Shown in pieces: positions 15,741 through 23,892 of a stretch of DNA of 64,000 bases (the first letter of the stretch is position 1; the number at the start of each line of letters is the position of its first letter). The stretch lies in assembly GCF_002128405.1 (NCBI RefSeq), contig NZ_NETJ01000002.1, forward strand, positions 496,001-560,000. Direction: 5' to 3'. This DNA is from Gottfriedia solisilvae. GTDB taxonomy: Bacteria > Bacillota > Bacilli > Bacillales > Bacillaceae_G. A program made the translations under genes and the position numbers. Below the pieces are notes generated by a model. That model was not told the origin of the DNA. It saw only the letters and a program-made list of their open reading frames with translations, and ran no database searches.

Positions 15741-15749
15741 TTCCCCCAA
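15741..15749. promoter_or_regulatory. TTCCCCCAA motif
   Basis: C-run motif in AT-rich upstream DNA, 110 bp before the start at 15859. It also occurs at 48612, 57277 and 57426, each time upstream of a gene for a membrane or exported protein. Confidence 0.4.
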
Positions 15750-15858
15750 GTTTATGTCTAATAGGAATTTCATATATATAAATTGAATATTTTATTAAAG
15801 ATTCTGACTGATTAGTTTCTGCAAATTCTTGGCAAATTGCAATTTTAGGGGTGAGAGG

Positions 15859-16380
15859 TTGAAAAAAAAATCAATCATAATAATTGTATTTACTTCATTC
15901 CTATTACTTGCGGGTGTTGTTTTCTATACATTTGTTCAATACAGTAACCCAATTCAAATTGATGGGGGTTCTTGGACAACAGAAGGAAAAAAGGAAATCG
16001 TTTATCAATTTTATAACAAAGGACTTAGACGGATAACCATAAAAGAAGTTACTGTAAATCATGGGAAAAAACCAAATGGATTGGCACTAGGGATAAGTTA
16101 TGGTGGACGTTTAGTGCAGCCTGTTACGGATGATCCGGATGATCAATGGGGGAGGATTAAGTTTGTGAAAATTGACGCAGTACCCGTTTATCCCAGATTA
16201 AATCCAAACGAAATAAATGAAGCGATTCATCGAAAAGATAATACACTTATTTATTATGGAATTAAAATGGAGTATAAGGAACCAATCCAAAGTATAACGG
16301 TTAAATATACGTATTTTGGGTTACCAGTTACCAAAAAAATCAAGTTAGAATCCTGGGGATTTTGGAATGTAGAAAACTAA
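15859..16380 (+). CDS. Membrane-anchored exported protein (173 aa)
   Basis: TTG 15859 is preferred, with AGGGGTGAGAGG just upstream, giving KKKSIIIIVFTSFLLLAGVV as an uncleaved anchor or signal. The external domain (IQIDGGSWTTEGKKEIVYQF and KGLRRITIKEVTVNHGKKP) is beta-rich. Function unknown. Its stop TAA (16378-16380) is inside the left arm of the following junction. Confidence 0.7.
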   Translation: MKKKSIIIIVFTSFLLLAGVVFYTFVQYSNPIQIDGGSWTTEGKKEIVYQFYNKGLRRITIKEVTVNHGKKPNGLALGISYGGRLVQPVTDDPDDQWGRIKFVKIDAVPVYPRLNPNEINEAIHRKDNTLIYYGIKMEYKEPIQSITVKYTYFGLPVTKKIKLESWGFWNVEN

Positions 16381-16447
16381 CGAGCGCGTTAGTTTAAGAT
16401 CAAAAGCTGCATTTAAGCAGCTTTTTTGTATTATAAAGCAGGGTAGA
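16371..16447 (+). repeat. attC-like cassette junction (composite, poor R2)
   Basis: Core 16375-16394 with spacer GAGCGC, overlapping the preceding stop codon; hairpin AAAAGCTGC/GCAGCTTTT 16402-16424; R2 recognisable only as AAAGCAGGGTAG. Confidence 0.8.
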
Positions 16448-16514
16448 AATAGATAAAAGTTGTATTTAGTAATTAGATAGAAAGTAACCAACTTTAATTG
16501 GAGGAAATTATAGA

Positions 16515-16877
16515 ATGAATGAAAAACAACAGTTACTTTTGCAAAACTTAAAAAATATAAAGGATTACTGGACAAAAACAGCAGTTGAGAGCTTAAATCC
16601 GAGATCAGACTTAATTTGGTCTGAACATGAAGACGAGTATAAGAACTTACAGACTAAACTCACCTCTAAGGAAGATTTAAATGATTATACTAAAGTTCAA
16701 AGTGAAATCATAAAAGGTGTTATTCACTCAATTTTAGTAATGATTGATGGTGGGGATGAACTTGCGGATAATTATTTAATTGATTTAGTGGATAGAGAAA
16801 CAAAAGAATCACTACAAAAAGAGTTTGCACTACACGAAGAATTTGAAAGTTTTTTACTGGATAATGAGGAGGAGTAA
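16515..16877 (+). CDS. Cassette protein of unknown function (120 aa)
   Basis: An ATG follows GGAGGAAA at about 16500-16507. Soluble, acidic and helical. The block GVIHSILVMIDGGDELADNY followed by FALHEEFESFLLDNE recalls a widespread group of small uncharacterised proteins (HSILV.IDGGDELAD... LHE.F). No catalytic signature is known to me. Confidence 0.65.
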   Translation: MNEKQQLLLQNLKNIKDYWTKTAVESLNPRSDLIWSEHEDEYKNLQTKLTSKEDLNDYTKVQSEIIKGVIHSILVMIDGGDELADNYLIDLVDRETKESLQKEFALHEEFESFLLDNEEE

Positions 16878-16889
16878 TCTAAATTCCTT

Positions 16890-16917
16890 ATTGAACTAAC
16901 TGGCGCGTTAGTTGCAT
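16890..16917 (+). repeat. attC-like cassette junction (short)
   Basis: Consensus core 16894-16913; left box ATTGAAC, right box GTTGCAT. The next gene is convergent. Confidence 0.85.
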
Positions 16918-16963
16918 AAGATTAGGTAGAATTTTTTTCGAAATCTGTGTTCATTTTTTATTT

Positions 16964-17632
16964 TTAATAAGTATGTAAGTGTAATTTCTTCGAATCCCAC
17001 TCTGCATAACAAACTTGTATTAACGATAGGTTTGCCTCGGAAAGCAAATTATGTACCCAATTTTCATCTTTATTTAAATCTAGAAGAGCTCGTATTCGAA
17101 TCTGGCCATCACTTATTATGATTAAAGGAAGGAACTCTTCTTCTAATTTAATTTTTAAATCTTGCTTCGTAGGACTTAAAAAATTTGATTTTTTAAGTAC
17201 GCTGACGGTACCATCATTTTCTAATATCGCATAGGCTACTTCATTTACCGAAAAAGTTTTCTTAGCCCTAAGTAATTGGAGAAGTTGATCAATATCTAAG
17301 CGATTTCTTTTTAGCTCCTCCCATTGTATACGTCCTTTTTTTATGAGGATAGAAGCATCTCCTTCAAAAACTTTTCTAGCAAATATCGATTTTTGTGTAA
17401 TCAATAATGTTACAAAGCTTAAAGCACCCCAAGTAAAGATAGCAAAAAGTATTTTAGGCATAGTTGCTTCTCTATTAAAAATTCCACCAATTAAAATATT
17501 CCCTAGGACAAGTGAACAAACCAAATAAAATGGGGTAATCATAGTGATTTGCATTTTACCTAATACTTTAATGACAATATAAATAGCAATATACCCAAAT
17601 ATTAATTCAAGAAAAATTTCTTTTAAAATCAT
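16964..17632 (-). CDS. DUF421 (YetF-like) membrane protein (222 aa)
   Basis: An ATG with GAGGAG upstream on the minus strand. Three N-terminal helices, including the GKMQITMITPFYLVCSLVLGN signature, are followed by the conserved cytosolic DUF421 domain: ILIKKGRIQWEELKRNRLDI, DQLLQLLRAKKTFSVNEV and YAILENDGTVSVLKK. Length is normal. Members occur in many Bacillus genomes, some linked to spore or stress functions, without a defined biochemical role. It is on the minus strand within the plus-strand array. Confidence 0.85.
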   Translation of the reverse strand: MILKEIFLELIFGYIAIYIVIKVLGKMQITMITPFYLVCSLVLGNILIGGIFNREATMPKILFAIFTWGALSFVTLLITQKSIFARKVFEGDASILIKKGRIQWEELKRNRLDIDQLLQLLRAKKTFSVNEVAYAILENDGTVSVLKKSNFLSPTKQDLKIKLEEEFLPLIIISDGQIRIRALLDLNKDENWVHNLLSEANLSLIQVCYAEWDSKKLHLHTY

Positions 17633-17788
17633 ATAAAATGACTCCTCAATTTTTATTACTTATTAAATTTTCTTACAATCGTATTTATTTTATTCAATTA
17701 ATAAGTAATCTCAATGTTACTTAGTTTTTTTATTTGCATTATTTTTTCAACCATTTCAATTTTAATGTTTGTTGAAAATTAAATCCTT

Positions 17789-17876
17789 ATTCAACTAACT
17801 GACGCATTAGTTGAACAAATTGATCGACTGTATAGTCGATTTTTTTTAGTTTTACAAACTGGCAGTTTTGTTGAAC
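17789..17876 (+). repeat. attC-like cassette junction (composite, textbook copy)
   Basis: R1 core 17793-17812 with left box ATTCAAC and right GTTGAAC; hairpin ATCGACT-GTAT-AGTCGAT 17823-17840 with eight T's; R2 AACTGGCAGTTTTGTTGAAC 17857-17876. R1 left arm can pair with R2 right arm around the hairpin. Confidence 0.88.
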
Positions 17877-17952
17877 AAGGATTCTAAAGAAAGGAAGGCG
17901 AACAATTATATTATGATTGGTTTTGAGGCAGAAAATTAAGGAGAGATAATTA

Positions 17953-18702
17953 ATGATTTTAGGAACTCCAATAGCTAAAGGAAATACGGCAAAAGTCTAT
18001 CTTTACAAAAACAGGATTGTAAAAGTGTTTAACGACTATTTACCTGAATCGGAATCTTCAAATGAAGCATATAAGCAAAAATATGCTTATTCGTGTGGAC
18101 TTTCTGTACCTAAAATACTGGATGTCACGAAAATAGATGGGAAACAGGCTATCATAATGGAATATATTAAGGGTAGAACAATTGGTGATATTCTATCCGA
18201 AAACAAAGAACAAGTAGACTATTACATGAATATTTCCGTAGATATACAACAAAAAATTCATCAGGTTGTGGCTGATTCACTTGAACCCATGACCGAAAAA
18301 TTAAAGCGCCAAATCGAATCAGCAAATAATTTAGATAATAGACATAAGTCTGCTTTAATACAAAAATTAGATACGATGAAATTTGAGAATAGGCTTTGTC
18401 ATGGAGATTATCATTTGTTTAACTTGATTATGTCAGATAATAACGTGACAATAATAGATTGGGTAGATTCCAGTTCGGGGGATATACGTGCAGATGTATA
18501 TCGTACATATCTTTTATATTTAGAGTTTTCAAAAGAATTAGCCGATATGTATTTGCGTCTTTATTGCGAGAAAAGCGGTTTGTTAAAAGATGAAGTTTTT
18601 CAATGGGCCCCTATAATTGCAGGTGCGAGATTGTCTGAACGTGTGTTGTCTGAGAACTCAGAGCGTCTTATTGACATAGTAAATCATTATTGTCCTTTAT
18701 AG
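17953..18702 (+). CDS. Aminoglycoside phosphotransferase (APH)-family kinase-like protein (249 aa)
   Basis: An ATG follows AAGGAGAG. Kinase-type fold: AKGNTAKVYLY (P-loop-like start), AIIMEYIKGRTIGDIL (hinge), LCHGDYHLFNLIM (catalytic loop HGDxxxxN) and TIIDWVD (metal-binding D). APH/choline-kinase enzymes phosphorylate small molecules, including aminoglycosides. The substrate cannot be predicted; the protein is shorter than classical APH(3') enzymes. Confidence 0.85.
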   Translation: MILGTPIAKGNTAKVYLYKNRIVKVFNDYLPESESSNEAYKQKYAYSCGLSVPKILDVTKIDGKQAIIMEYIKGRTIGDILSENKEQVDYYMNISVDIQQKIHQVVADSLEPMTEKLKRQIESANNLDNRHKSALIQKLDTMKFENRLCHGDYHLFNLIMSDNNVTIIDWVDSSSGDIRADVYRTYLLYLEFSKELADMYLRLYCEKSGLLKDEVFQWAPIIAGARLSERVLSENSERLIDIVNHYCPL

Positions 18703-18732
18703 CTTTCAATTAAGGGAATGTTAATACTATCA

Positions 18733-18760
18733 TTTCAAATAACTGGCGCGTTAATTAAAT
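18733..18760 (+). repeat. attC-like cassette junction (short)
   Basis: Core 18737-18756 (AAATAACTGGCGCGTTAATT), one substitution in each arm that keeps the arms complementary. Confidence 0.75.
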
Positions 18761-18789
18761 TATAATTGTTGATTTGGAGTGTTAAATCA

Positions 18790-19038
18790 ATGAATTTGAA
18801 CAGTCAGATTAAAAATATAGTAGAAGGTATGAGTGAATTATCAAAGAATGATATCCAAGCTATAAATGAACTCTTAGTGCATGATGAATGGGGAGTCGCT
18901 TTAGAACATTTATGCGCCTCCTTAATTGAAGATAACATAAATATTTCGAATGAACAGTTTATTGAAATTAGGAATATCGGAGAAAAAATGAAAATGGAAA
19001 GTTCTTTATGGGAGGAACTGAACTATTTTATAAGATAG
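18790..19038 (+). CDS. MafI-like immunity protein (82 aa)
   Basis: ATG 18790 follows GGAGTG at 18775-18780. The helical protein contains ELLVHDEWGVALEHLCASLI and EDNINISNEQFIEIRNIGEK, matching the MafI immunity pattern as I recall it (…EYGIALE.LC..L.E..I.I….….I). MafI proteins neutralise Maf polymorphic toxins in Neisseria. No toxin gene is adjacent, so this is an orphan immunity gene. Confidence 0.7.
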   Translation: MNLNSQIKNIVEGMSELSKNDIQAINELLVHDEWGVALEHLCASLIEDNINISNEQFIEIRNIGEKMKMESSLWEELNYFIR

Positions 19039-19043
19039 TCCTT

Positions 19044-19121
19044 GTTCAACTAACTGGCGCATTAGTTGAACAAGTAAGGAGCCGATTGGCTCCTTTTTTC
19101 TATGATGCTGGATAGTTGAAG
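19044..19121 (+). repeat. attC-like cassette junction (composite)
   Basis: R1 core 19048-19067, left box GTTCAAC; hairpin AAGGAGCC/GGCTCCTT 19076-19095 with T-run; diverged R2 ATGCTGGATAGTTGAAG 19105-19121. Confidence 0.85.
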
Positions 19122-19194
19122 AAGGAACAATGGCAATTAAGTAGAATTTAATTCTAATTACAAAATTAATAGTTTGAAATTAGGAGTGAAAAAG

Positions 19195-19608
19195 GTGTTA
19201 GACCAGAAAAAATATTTATTTAATGGCTTCAATTTTAATAAATCTATTTCTAAGGAAGAAATAGAAAAGGTGGAAAAAGAATTGAACGTAAAGTTCCCAG
19301 CAGATTATGTTGAATTTATGATTATGACAAACGGTGGTGAAGGGAATATTGGAGAAGGTTATCTAAGACTGTGGAAAATCGAACAATTAGTTGGAGTTAA
19401 TGAGGATTATTCAGTGAGTGAGTTCGCACCTGGGTTTTTAATTATAGGATCAGATGGTGGAGGAACTGCTTTTGGTTACGATTTTCGAGAAGAAATCCCG
19501 AATTTAGTTGAGGTTAATTATATACCAATGGATATTGAATATCCGAGTTATAGTAATAAATACTTCTATGAGTTTATTGAATACCTATACAATTACCAAA
19601 ATTCCTAA
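19195..19608 (+). CDS. SMI1/KNR4 family protein (137 aa)
   Basis: GTG 19195 follows AGGAG at 19182-19186; a TTG at 19174 would put that RBS inside the gene. Motifs: SKEEIEKVEKELNVKFPADYVEFM (typical SMI1 start), TNGGEGN, then IGSDGGGTAFGYDF and PMDIEYPSYSNKYFYEFIEYL. SMI1/KNR4 proteins are common immunity partners of polymorphic nuclease or other toxins. No toxin is adjacent. Confidence 0.88.
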   Translation: MLDQKKYLFNGFNFNKSISKEEIEKVEKELNVKFPADYVEFMIMTNGGEGNIGEGYLRLWKIEQLVGVNEDYSVSEFAPGFLIIGSDGGGTAFGYDFREEIPNLVEVNYIPMDIEYPSYSNKYFYEFIEYLYNYQNS

Positions 19609-19635
19609 TGCAACTAACTGGCGCGTTAGTTCTTT
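19608..19635 (+). repeat. attC-like cassette junction (short)
   Basis: Consensus core 19612-19631, left box ATGCAAC; a purine run follows but no hairpin. Confidence 0.85.
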
Positions 19636-19710
19636 AAGCAACAAAAAAAAAGGGACCTTCCAGCAATGAAGTTTTAAAACTAAAATAATATTTGGGTAGG
19701 AGAGAAAAAG

Positions 19711-20517
19711 ATGACAACCATAAATGAATTAGTTACTAAAATCTCGTTTGCATTTTCTAAATTGGAAGAAGTGGAAGGTGTTGTTCTCTCTGGTTCTCAA
19801 ACAACAAATTCTCAAGATGAACACTCTGATATTGACTTATACATCTATAGTGATGTTGAAATTCTACCAAGTATAAGAAAGGAGTTATTAGAACCTTTCT
19901 CTGATTACATGGAAATCAATAACCTGTACTGGGAAACAGAAGATGATGGTACTTTAAAAGACTCTAATATTGGTATTGAAATTATTTATCGAAATTATGA
20001 ATGGATTAAAAAGGAAATGGAAAGTACCTTAATTGACTTTCAAGCTCATGTTGGTTACTCTACTTGTTTTTGGAGTAATTATTTAAATTCCAAAATTTTA
20101 TATGATAAGTCTGGAAGATTACAGAATCTACAAGATCAAGTTAAAGTATCTTATCCATACGAATTAAAACAGAACATCATTGCTAAAAACTATCCATTAT
20201 TAAGAAAGAGTATCACTTCCTATTTTCACCAAATTGAAAAAGCCGTAAAAAGGCAAGATTATATCAGTATTAACCATAGAATTGCTGGATTACTTGCAAG
20301 TTACTTTGATATATTGTTTGCACTTAACGATTTACCTCATCCAGGTGAAAAGAAATTACTTAAGATAGTAACTCAAAAGTGTGAATTCATTCCATTCAAC
20401 ATGGAAGAAAGTATTATCAAGATTTTAAATAACAATACGACTTTGCTCATGGACATTAATGATTTGGTAGACAATTTAGACGTATTATTAGAAAAGCAAA
20501 AGTTCATGGATTATTAA
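19711..20517 (+). CDS. Nucleotidyltransferase-fold protein (268 aa)
   Basis: An ATG follows TAGGAGAG. The motif VVLSGSQTTNSQDEHSDIDLY is the polymerase-beta-type active site (GS... then DIDLYIY with the two metal-binding aspartates); a third acidic strand IGIEIIY follows. The C-terminal half is helical with ENAYP-like KNYPLLRKS and GLLASYFDILFALN segments, as in MNT/aminoglycoside adenylyltransferase-type proteins. A second such cassette lies at 34238. Confidence 0.85.
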   Translation: MTTINELVTKISFAFSKLEEVEGVVLSGSQTTNSQDEHSDIDLYIYSDVEILPSIRKELLEPFSDYMEINNLYWETEDDGTLKDSNIGIEIIYRNYEWIKKEMESTLIDFQAHVGYSTCFWSNYLNSKILYDKSGRLQNLQDQVKVSYPYELKQNIIAKNYPLLRKSITSYFHQIEKAVKRQDYISINHRIAGLLASYFDILFALNDLPHPGEKKLLKIVTQKCEFIPFNMEESIIKILNNNTTLLMDINDLVDNLDVLLEKQKFMDY

Positions 20518-20580
20518 CTAAAAAGTTAATATAGTTACCTTCTAATCCAAAGTCATTGTTTGAAATAGTAGGTAAAGTTT

Positions 20581-20608
20581 CTTCAACTAACTGGCGCGTT
20601 TGTTCAAC
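20581..20608 (+). repeat. attC-like cassette junction (short)
   Basis: Core 20585-20604 with GTTTGTT right arm; boxes CTTCAAC and GTTCAAC. Confidence 0.85.
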
Positions 20609-20675
20609 AAAAGTAAGTAATAACTACAGTTTAGAATGTAGAAATTTGATTAGTAATATTTGGGGTGTTTGAAAA

Positions 20676-20981
20676 ATGTCATTATTAAAGAAATATGGAA
20701 TTTGGGTTTCCAAAATTATTGCTAGAAGATATGATCTAGCTGAATTACTAGCTTTGGGAATTTTTTTTCCTTCGCTTTTCGTCGGAACTAAATTTCTTCT
20801 TCACAAGTATTCTTTCATGAATACTTTATTAGTTGTGTTTTTGGTCATAAATCTCTTTATATTATCATTAAACTTGTTGAGGAGAATTTTGGGTAAATTT
20901 AATATTAAAATACCAAAGTGGATGAGTGCTATTCCGGTTACTATTGTTATTATTTTTATTATTTTTGAAGATTTCATATAA
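20676..20981 (+). CDS. Membrane protein (101 aa)
   Basis: An ATG follows GGGGTG. Three hydrophobic helices (about residues 23-40, 48-66 and 83-100) and a basic KWM linker. Unrecognised, single gene of its cassette. Confidence 0.65.
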   Translation: MSLLKKYGIWVSKIIARRYDLAELLALGIFFPSLFVGTKFLLHKYSFMNTLLVVFLVINLFILSLNLLRRILGKFNIKIPKWMSAIPVTIVIIFIIFEDFI

Positions 20982-21021
20982 AAGGAATGTTTCCGTTGTT
21001 TCAAGAAATAAACTTGCTGTT

Positions 21022-21049
21022 GTTCAACTAACTGGCGCGTTAGTTGAAC
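21022..21049 (+). repeat. attC-like cassette junction (R1), with interrupted hairpin behind
   Basis: Consensus core 21026-21045; boxes GTTCAAC and GTTGAAC fit the integron boxes on both sides. TTAGGAGCTGAG at 21056-21067 starts a terminator hairpin that is interrupted by the inverted repeat 21068-21140. Confidence 0.85.
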
Positions 21050-21067
21050 AAAACTTAGGAGCTGAGT

Positions 21068-21140
21068 ATTGATATAATCCCCTTAAGTAAAAGGTACAGC
21101 TCTCCTTTGTACCTGTCTACTTAAAGGGGATTATATCAAT
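21068..21140. repeat. Long inverted repeat (22-bp arms)
   Basis: ATTGATATAATCCCCTTA... at 21068-21089 is repeated inverted at 21118-21140 with one extra A. The inner part contains AGGTAC/GTACCT. Each arm carries a TGATATAAT promoter-like box, so promoters may point both ways. It sits downstream of the minus-strand gene at 21176. Confidence 0.75.
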
Positions 21141-21175
21141 ATGCTGCTTTTTTGTTATTCCACTCCCTAAGATAG

Positions 21176-22459
21176 TTAGATATCATCTCTTGTGTTTTTT
21201 AACTTTTTCATGCGATCAAGTAATAGACCATCGGTTTGACTGTTTTCCCCTATTACAAAATCAGACATATAATAAGATAGGTATTGACCATAATTATTTT
21301 TAGTGTTTAACAATAATTCATCTACATAGTGAACCCCATTAGGTATTGAATCTAACAATAAGGTAGAAAGAGCGGAATAAAGACCACATGCAACTTGAAA
21401 ATAGGTAGCGTTCGTTTTGAATTTTTCGAAAATTTCACAATTGTTCATTGAATTATATATATATCGTTCTTTGCCATCGTAAACTAGTAGAACTCCTACC
21501 ATATCATCTCCTTCTAGCGGTGCTTCAGAAGGATCAAGAACTTTCATTTCATATTCCCATAAATCATCTACATGATCGAGGTTTGCTTTAATTAATTCAG
21601 TTGTGTACTCGTTAATACGGTATAGAAATCCGCCCTCCATATCAAATAAACGACATAAAGTGTATACTTCCTCATGTGGCATTAAACATCCATAAAAGCT
21701 TTTATCACCTAATGTGACTTTAAATTCAAGGTCATAAACTTTCTCATATATAAAAAGTGGAGAGCGATGCTTCATAAACATCGGATAGCATAAAATGGCT
21801 TCATCAAGAAAACATTCAGGTGACCACGTTACATAAATAACATTGTCTTTTGTATTGTCTTTATTAACATAAAAAGATGTGTCATGTTCTACAATGTAAC
21901 AGGCTTGAGGAATTTCTAGAGGATATTTTTTGATAAGCTCTAATGCCATCCATTGTACAACTCCAGGATTCATTCCTGAACAAACAATTGCCTTAGTATT
22001 TTGAAAGCTATGCTTATTTCTTTCAAAGATTCGAATTCGCTCTATTAAAGGAAACCCTTCAAATAACTCTTCATTCTCATCGATCATTGTATTTTCTAAT
22101 GCGGAATTAACATAATAGACACCTAGCTCATTACAGCAATGAAGCATTTCAATCGTATCTGCCCACGAAACATCAATAACAATTTTTGTTTCTGTTTTCT
22201 TAAGATGTTTTTTAAATCGTTCAGTATCTTTAAGGTCAAACTGATGGATTATAAATTGATTCTCTAAATTTGAGAACAATTTGTTATAATAATTATTTTC
22301 TTTTTGCTTTACATCAATCAAATGAATTTTTGAATGCCGGATTAGATTATGAACGGGGTCGCTGGCATCGTTTGCTGAATGATTTAATATTGCCAAGATA
22401 GATTTTGCAACGCCTCCCGAACTTCCGAGAATAGTTATCACTGTATGGTTATTGGACAT
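21176..22459 (-). CDS. Saccharopine dehydrogenase / homospermidine synthase-like protein (427 aa)
   Basis: An ATG with GAGGG upstream on the minus strand. N-terminal Rossmann motif VITILGSSGGVAKSILAIL, then IVIDVSWADT and GVYYVNSALENT, the saccharopine-dehydrogenase-like layout. AIVCSGMNPGVVQWMALELI corresponds to the (G/E)xNPGVV(Q/S) segment of homospermidine synthases. The protein probably uses NAD(P) to act on an amino acid or polyamine conjugate; the exact reaction is unknown. Minus strand and three times longer than typical cassette genes. Confidence 0.8.
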   Translation of the reverse strand: MSNNHTVITILGSSGGVAKSILAILNHSANDASDPVHNLIRHSKIHLIDVKQKENNYYNKLFSNLENQFIIHQFDLKDTERFKKHLKKTETKIVIDVSWADTIEMLHCCNELGVYYVNSALENTMIDENEELFEGFPLIERIRIFERNKHSFQNTKAIVCSGMNPGVVQWMALELIKKYPLEIPQACYIVEHDTSFYVNKDNTKDNVIYVTWSPECFLDEAILCYPMFMKHRSPLFIYEKVYDLEFKVTLGDKSFYGCLMPHEEVYTLCRLFDMEGGFLYRINEYTTELIKANLDHVDDLWEYEMKVLDPSEAPLEGDDMVGVLLVYDGKERYIYNSMNNCEIFEKFKTNATYFQVACGLYSALSTLLLDSIPNGVHYVDELLLNTKNNYGQYLSYYMSDFVIGENSQTDGLLLDRMKKLKNTRDDI

Positions 22460-22757
22460 TTGAAACCCTCACTTTACAAATTTACATCCAATATATGCTA
22501 AAGACTACAAATGGCTTAGACATGAATCCTTAAAATTTAGCATTGAATCATACTCTTACAGTTTCTGAACAATTTTGCCTATTAATAAACCATTCTTTAA
22601 GATCAGTGATTGTGGAACAAAAATAAAATAGCTTTCTCATTTTCAAAGGGGACATTTCGCTGATTGAACTTTGATAAAATACGCGAACGAACGGTCACTT
22701 AAATGAAACTGCTGTATATTGTAATAATAAGTTTTTTAGAAAGGGTGAACAGAATCG

Positions 22758-23345
22758 ATGATACATCCAGATACCGAGATTCGGTTTGTCAACGAAAAGA
22801 TTGGAGTAGGCGTTTTTGCCACAAAATTGATTCCAAAAGGAACGATTATCTGGGCGTTGGATGATTTGGACATCATCCTCGAGGAAGATAAAATTGAAGC
22901 GCTTGATCCCCTGCGAAGGGAAATCGTCTATAAATATTCCTACCTCAACGATGACAACTACTATGTGCTGTGCTGGGACCATGCTAGATACATTAATCAC
23001 AGCTTCAGCCCAAATGTGGTATCGACGGTCTATGAGATTGAATTGGCGTCGAGGGATATTCTTCCCGGAGAGCAAATCACATGCGACTATGCTACGCTCG
23101 GGATAGACGAACCGTTTGAGTGTGAACCGGAGGAAGGGACGTCTAGCACCGTAGTGATGCCGGATGATTATCTGCATCGCTACAAGGAATGGGATGAGTT
23201 GGCTAAGGAGGCATTCAAACGATTGAATCAAGTAGACCAACCATTGCGGCATCTGATTCGACCAGAGTTCGTCATCAGGATAACCGCGATCGCAGAGGGA
23301 CGTGCCGAGCCGGATTCCTTTCTTACGCTCTTTGAAAATGAGTAA
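22758..23345 (+). CDS. SET-domain protein (195 aa)
   Basis: An ATG follows AAAGGGTG. The SET core is clear: KIGVGVFATKLIPKGTIIWA, then YINHSFSPNVV (NHS.xPN, cofactor/substrate site) and ILPGEQITCDYATLG (GEE(L)T.DY). SET proteins are lysine methyltransferases; bacterial substrates are mostly unknown. The gene is clearly richer in G+C than its surroundings, suggesting transfer. It ends with its own hairpin rather than a repeat junction. Confidence 0.85.
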   Translation: MIHPDTEIRFVNEKIGVGVFATKLIPKGTIIWALDDLDIILEEDKIEALDPLRREIVYKYSYLNDDNYYVLCWDHARYINHSFSPNVVSTVYEIELASRDILPGEQITCDYATLGIDEPFECEPEEGTSSTVVMPDDYLHRYKEWDELAKEAFKRLNQVDQPLRHLIRPEFVIRITAIAEGRAEPDSFLTLFENE

Positions 23346-23354
23346 AGGTTACCA

Positions 23355-23387
23355 AACAACCACCAGCACAAAGATTTGGTGGTTGTT
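23355..23387 (+). terminator. Terminator of the SET gene
   Basis: Arms AACAACCACCA (23355-23365) and TGGTGGTTGTT (23377-23387), perfect 11-bp stem 10 nt after the stop codon; the T-run is weak. Confidence 0.65.
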
Positions 23388-23396
23388 CTATGTTCA

Positions 23397-23555
23397 TTTA
23401 ACCAGCTATTTCCGGTGATCCAAATTAAAAATAAAGATTTCATAAGTTATCCATCCAAATGCTATATTGAGTCTAAAACTACTGTATTTCAAGAATGGGA
23501 GATTTCTGCAAAAGCATATAATGAAAATGGAAATATAGTTTTCTTGTTCAACTAA
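23397..23555 (+). pseudogene. C-terminal remnant of a cassette gene
   Basis: The frame reads FNQLFPVIQIKNKDFISYPS and onward through VFQEWEISAKAYNENGNIVF to LFN and a TAA at 23553-23555, inside the next junction. No start codon with RBS; it begins just after the SET-gene terminator. Family unknown. Confidence 0.5.
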
Positions 23556-23632
23556 CTGGCGCGTTAGTTGTACGAGATCAAGAGTCACAAATGCGACTTT
23601 TTTTATTGAACAAACTGGCAGTATAGTTTCTG
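23546..23632 (+). repeat. attC-like cassette junction (composite)
   Basis: Consensus core 23550-23569, left box GTTCAAC; hairpin AGTCACA/TGCGACT 23583-23598 with seven T's; R2 AAACTGGCAGTATAGTTTC 23612-23630. Confidence 0.85.
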
Positions 23633-23827
23633 TGGTTCTTTAATAATAAAATAAAGCCCCAAATACTAGTCTTACTTGCAATCCAATAATGTAATTATTA
23701 ATCATAAGTTGTCATAACCGATGGTACGAAAGTGTAATGATTAGCCTATGGCCTATGTCAAATAAATCTTATGACAATATGTCACTAGATAATATGATAT
23801 TGAATAAATAACAATTGAATTAAGGCA

Positions 23828-23855
23828 ATTGATTCGTGAAAGTACATGAATCAAT
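23828..23855 (+). promoter_or_regulatory. Hairpin in the leader of the erythromycin esterase gene
   Basis: ATTGATTC (23828-23835) and GAATCAAT (23848-23855) form an 8-bp stem about 40 nt before the start codon. No T-run directly follows. A role in leader control is only a possibility. Confidence 0.4.
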
Positions 23856-23892
23856 CTTGCTTTTGAAAATAATTCAATTGAGGTGATAAAAA

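Noticed and set aside
22695-23252. 185-codon minus-strand ORF opposite the SET gene
   Set aside because: Antisense shadow of a well-supported SET-domain gene with a clear RBS on the plus strand.
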